The notes under the pieces were generated by a model. It was not told the DNA's origin. It searched no databases and saw only the letters and a list, made by a program, of their open reading frames with translations. Of a stretch of 6,716 bases of DNA, positions 6,013 through 6,716 are shown piece after piece. Numbering within the stretch: the stretch's first letter is position 1; every line of letters starts with the position of its first letter. The translations under genes were made by a program, and so were the position numbers. The DNA comes from Pseudomonadota bacterium (GTDB lineage: Bacteria > Pseudomonadota > Gammaproteobacteria > Xanthomonadales > Xanthomonadaceae), in NCBI GenBank assembly GCA_023439425.1, contig JAEXNZ010000224.1, forward strand, positions 1 to 6,716, written 5' to 3'.

Positions 6013-6716
6013 ATGAGTAGCAGTGTCGTCGTAGTCGGTTCCTTCAACGTGGATCATGTCTGGCGTTGCGAGTCGCTCCCCGCCCCGGGTGCGACCATTG
6101 CCGGCCGCTACAGCACCGGCCCCGGCGGCAAGGGCTTCAACCAGGCTGTCGCGGCCCGCCGCGCGGGTGCCGCCACCACCTTCCTGTGCGCCCTCGGCGA
6201 CGACGCCGGCGGTGCCATGGCCCGTGGCCTGGCTGCCCAGGACGGCTTCGAGCTGACCGCCGAAGCCAGCCCGGAACCCACCGGCACCGGCGGCATCTAT
6301 GTGGACGCGCGTGGTCGCAACACCATCGTGATCGGCCCCGGTGCCAACGCCGCGCTCAGCACGGCGTTCATCGAACAGCAGCGCCCGCTGCTGGCGGGTG
6401 CCAAGGTGGTGCTGGCGCAGCTGGAATCGCCGGTGGAAACCATTGAAGCGGCCCTGGCCATCGCCCGCGAAGGCGGTGCCACCACCGTGCTAAACGCGGC
6501 CCCGGCCGACGCCCCGTCCAGCATCGGCCTGCTCAAGCTGGCCGACGTACTGACCCCCAACGAAACCGAGTTCGCCGCCCTGCTCGGCCGCCACGTGGGC
6601 GAGCGCATCGACGCCGACAACGTGGCCGCCCTCGACGGTGCCAGCCTGCACGCCCTGTGCCGCAAGCTGGTCGGCAACAGCACCGTGGTGGTCACCCTGG
6701 GCGCGGTGGGCGTGTT
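6013..6716 (+). CDS. rbsK: Ribokinase (PfkB family), 3' end cut off
   Basis: Cytoplasmic kinase that converts D-ribose and ATP to ribose 5-phosphate, feeding the pentose phosphate pathway. 234 residues are visible of the usual ~300. Motifs in order: VVVVGSFNVDH (5-15, sugar-binding strand), the PfkB signature GPGGKGFNQAVAARRAGA (36-53), LGDD (61-64), GPGAN (108-112), LAQLE (134-138), LNAAPA (160-165), TPNETE (181-186) and VVTLGAVG (226-233). The catalytic GAGD region lies beyond the right edge. The ATG at 6013 fits the family N-terminus, though its Shine-Dalgarno is poor (AGAGAA about 10 nt upstream). It follows the nucleoside transporter by 25 bp, so the ribose it uses is probably released from imported nucleosides by a hydrolase not in view. 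Related PfkB sugar or nucleoside kinases are possible, but the motif set favours ribokinase. Confidence 0.9.
   Translation, partial: MSSSVVVVGSFNVDHVWRCESLPAPGATIAGRYSTGPGGKGFNQAVAARRAGAATTFLCALGDDAGGAMARGLAAQDGFELTAEASPEPTGTGGIYVDARGRNTIVIGPGANAALSTAFIEQQRPLLAGAKVVLAQLESPVETIEAALAIAREGGATTVLNAAPADAPSSIGLLKLADVLTPNETEFAALLGRHVGERIDADNVAALDGASLHALCRKLVGNSTVVVTLGAVGV

Noticed and set aside
4452..6047. A 531-codon minus-strand open frame across the transporter
   Set aside because: The product is Gln/His/Gly-rich without motifs and covers a transporter with unmistakable family signatures. It is a shadow of high-GC codon use.

Overview
The window looks like the chromosome of a high-GC gammaproteobacterium of the Xanthomonadaceae, most likely Stenotrophomonas or a close relative. 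The case rests on strong G/C bias at third codon positions, the style of the protein sequences, and an intergenic palindromic element with a GTAG-type end (GTAG + AGCCGGGC-TT-GCCCGGCT) of the kind known as SMAG/REP in Stenotrophomonas. No species call is possible from the sequence alone.

Layout. Positions 1-3210, minus strand, hold an iron-regulated heme acquisition cluster read right to left. It consists of a Fur box with promoter, a small HemP-type protein, a TonB-dependent heme/hemoglobin receptor of 745 residues, and, 5 bp after the receptor stop, a gene of unrecognised family that runs off the left edge. Positions 3211-3519 are non-coding. They hold the rest of the hemP promoter, a 17-bp palindrome, a head-to-head dimer of the GTAG palindromic element, four degenerate copies of a ~32-bp tandem repeat, and a GC-rich hairpin just after the stop of the next gene. 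Positions 3520-4485, minus strand, encode an aldo/keto reductase very like the beta subunit of animal voltage-gated K+ channels. Positions 4486-4688 are a divergent promoter region. Positions 4689-6716, plus strand, encode a concentrative nucleoside transporter (CNT/NupC family) followed 25 bp later by a ribokinase cut by the right edge.

How the genes work together. The left operon would bring heme across the outer membrane under iron limitation. The right operon would import nucleosides and phosphorylate the ribose released from them; a nucleoside hydrolase is expected beyond the right edge but is not visible. The reductase between them has no evident link to either pathway, but its 5' leader shares a near-identical 19-nt motif with the leader of the transporter gene.

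Most of the window is ordinary metabolism and transport, and I do not see a clearly new system. The most noteworthy points are the mirrored leader motif around the reductase/transporter divergent promoters, the repeat cluster upstream of hemP, the unassigned heme-operon gene at the left edge, and the lack of a histidine between the two conserved boxes of the heme receptor.
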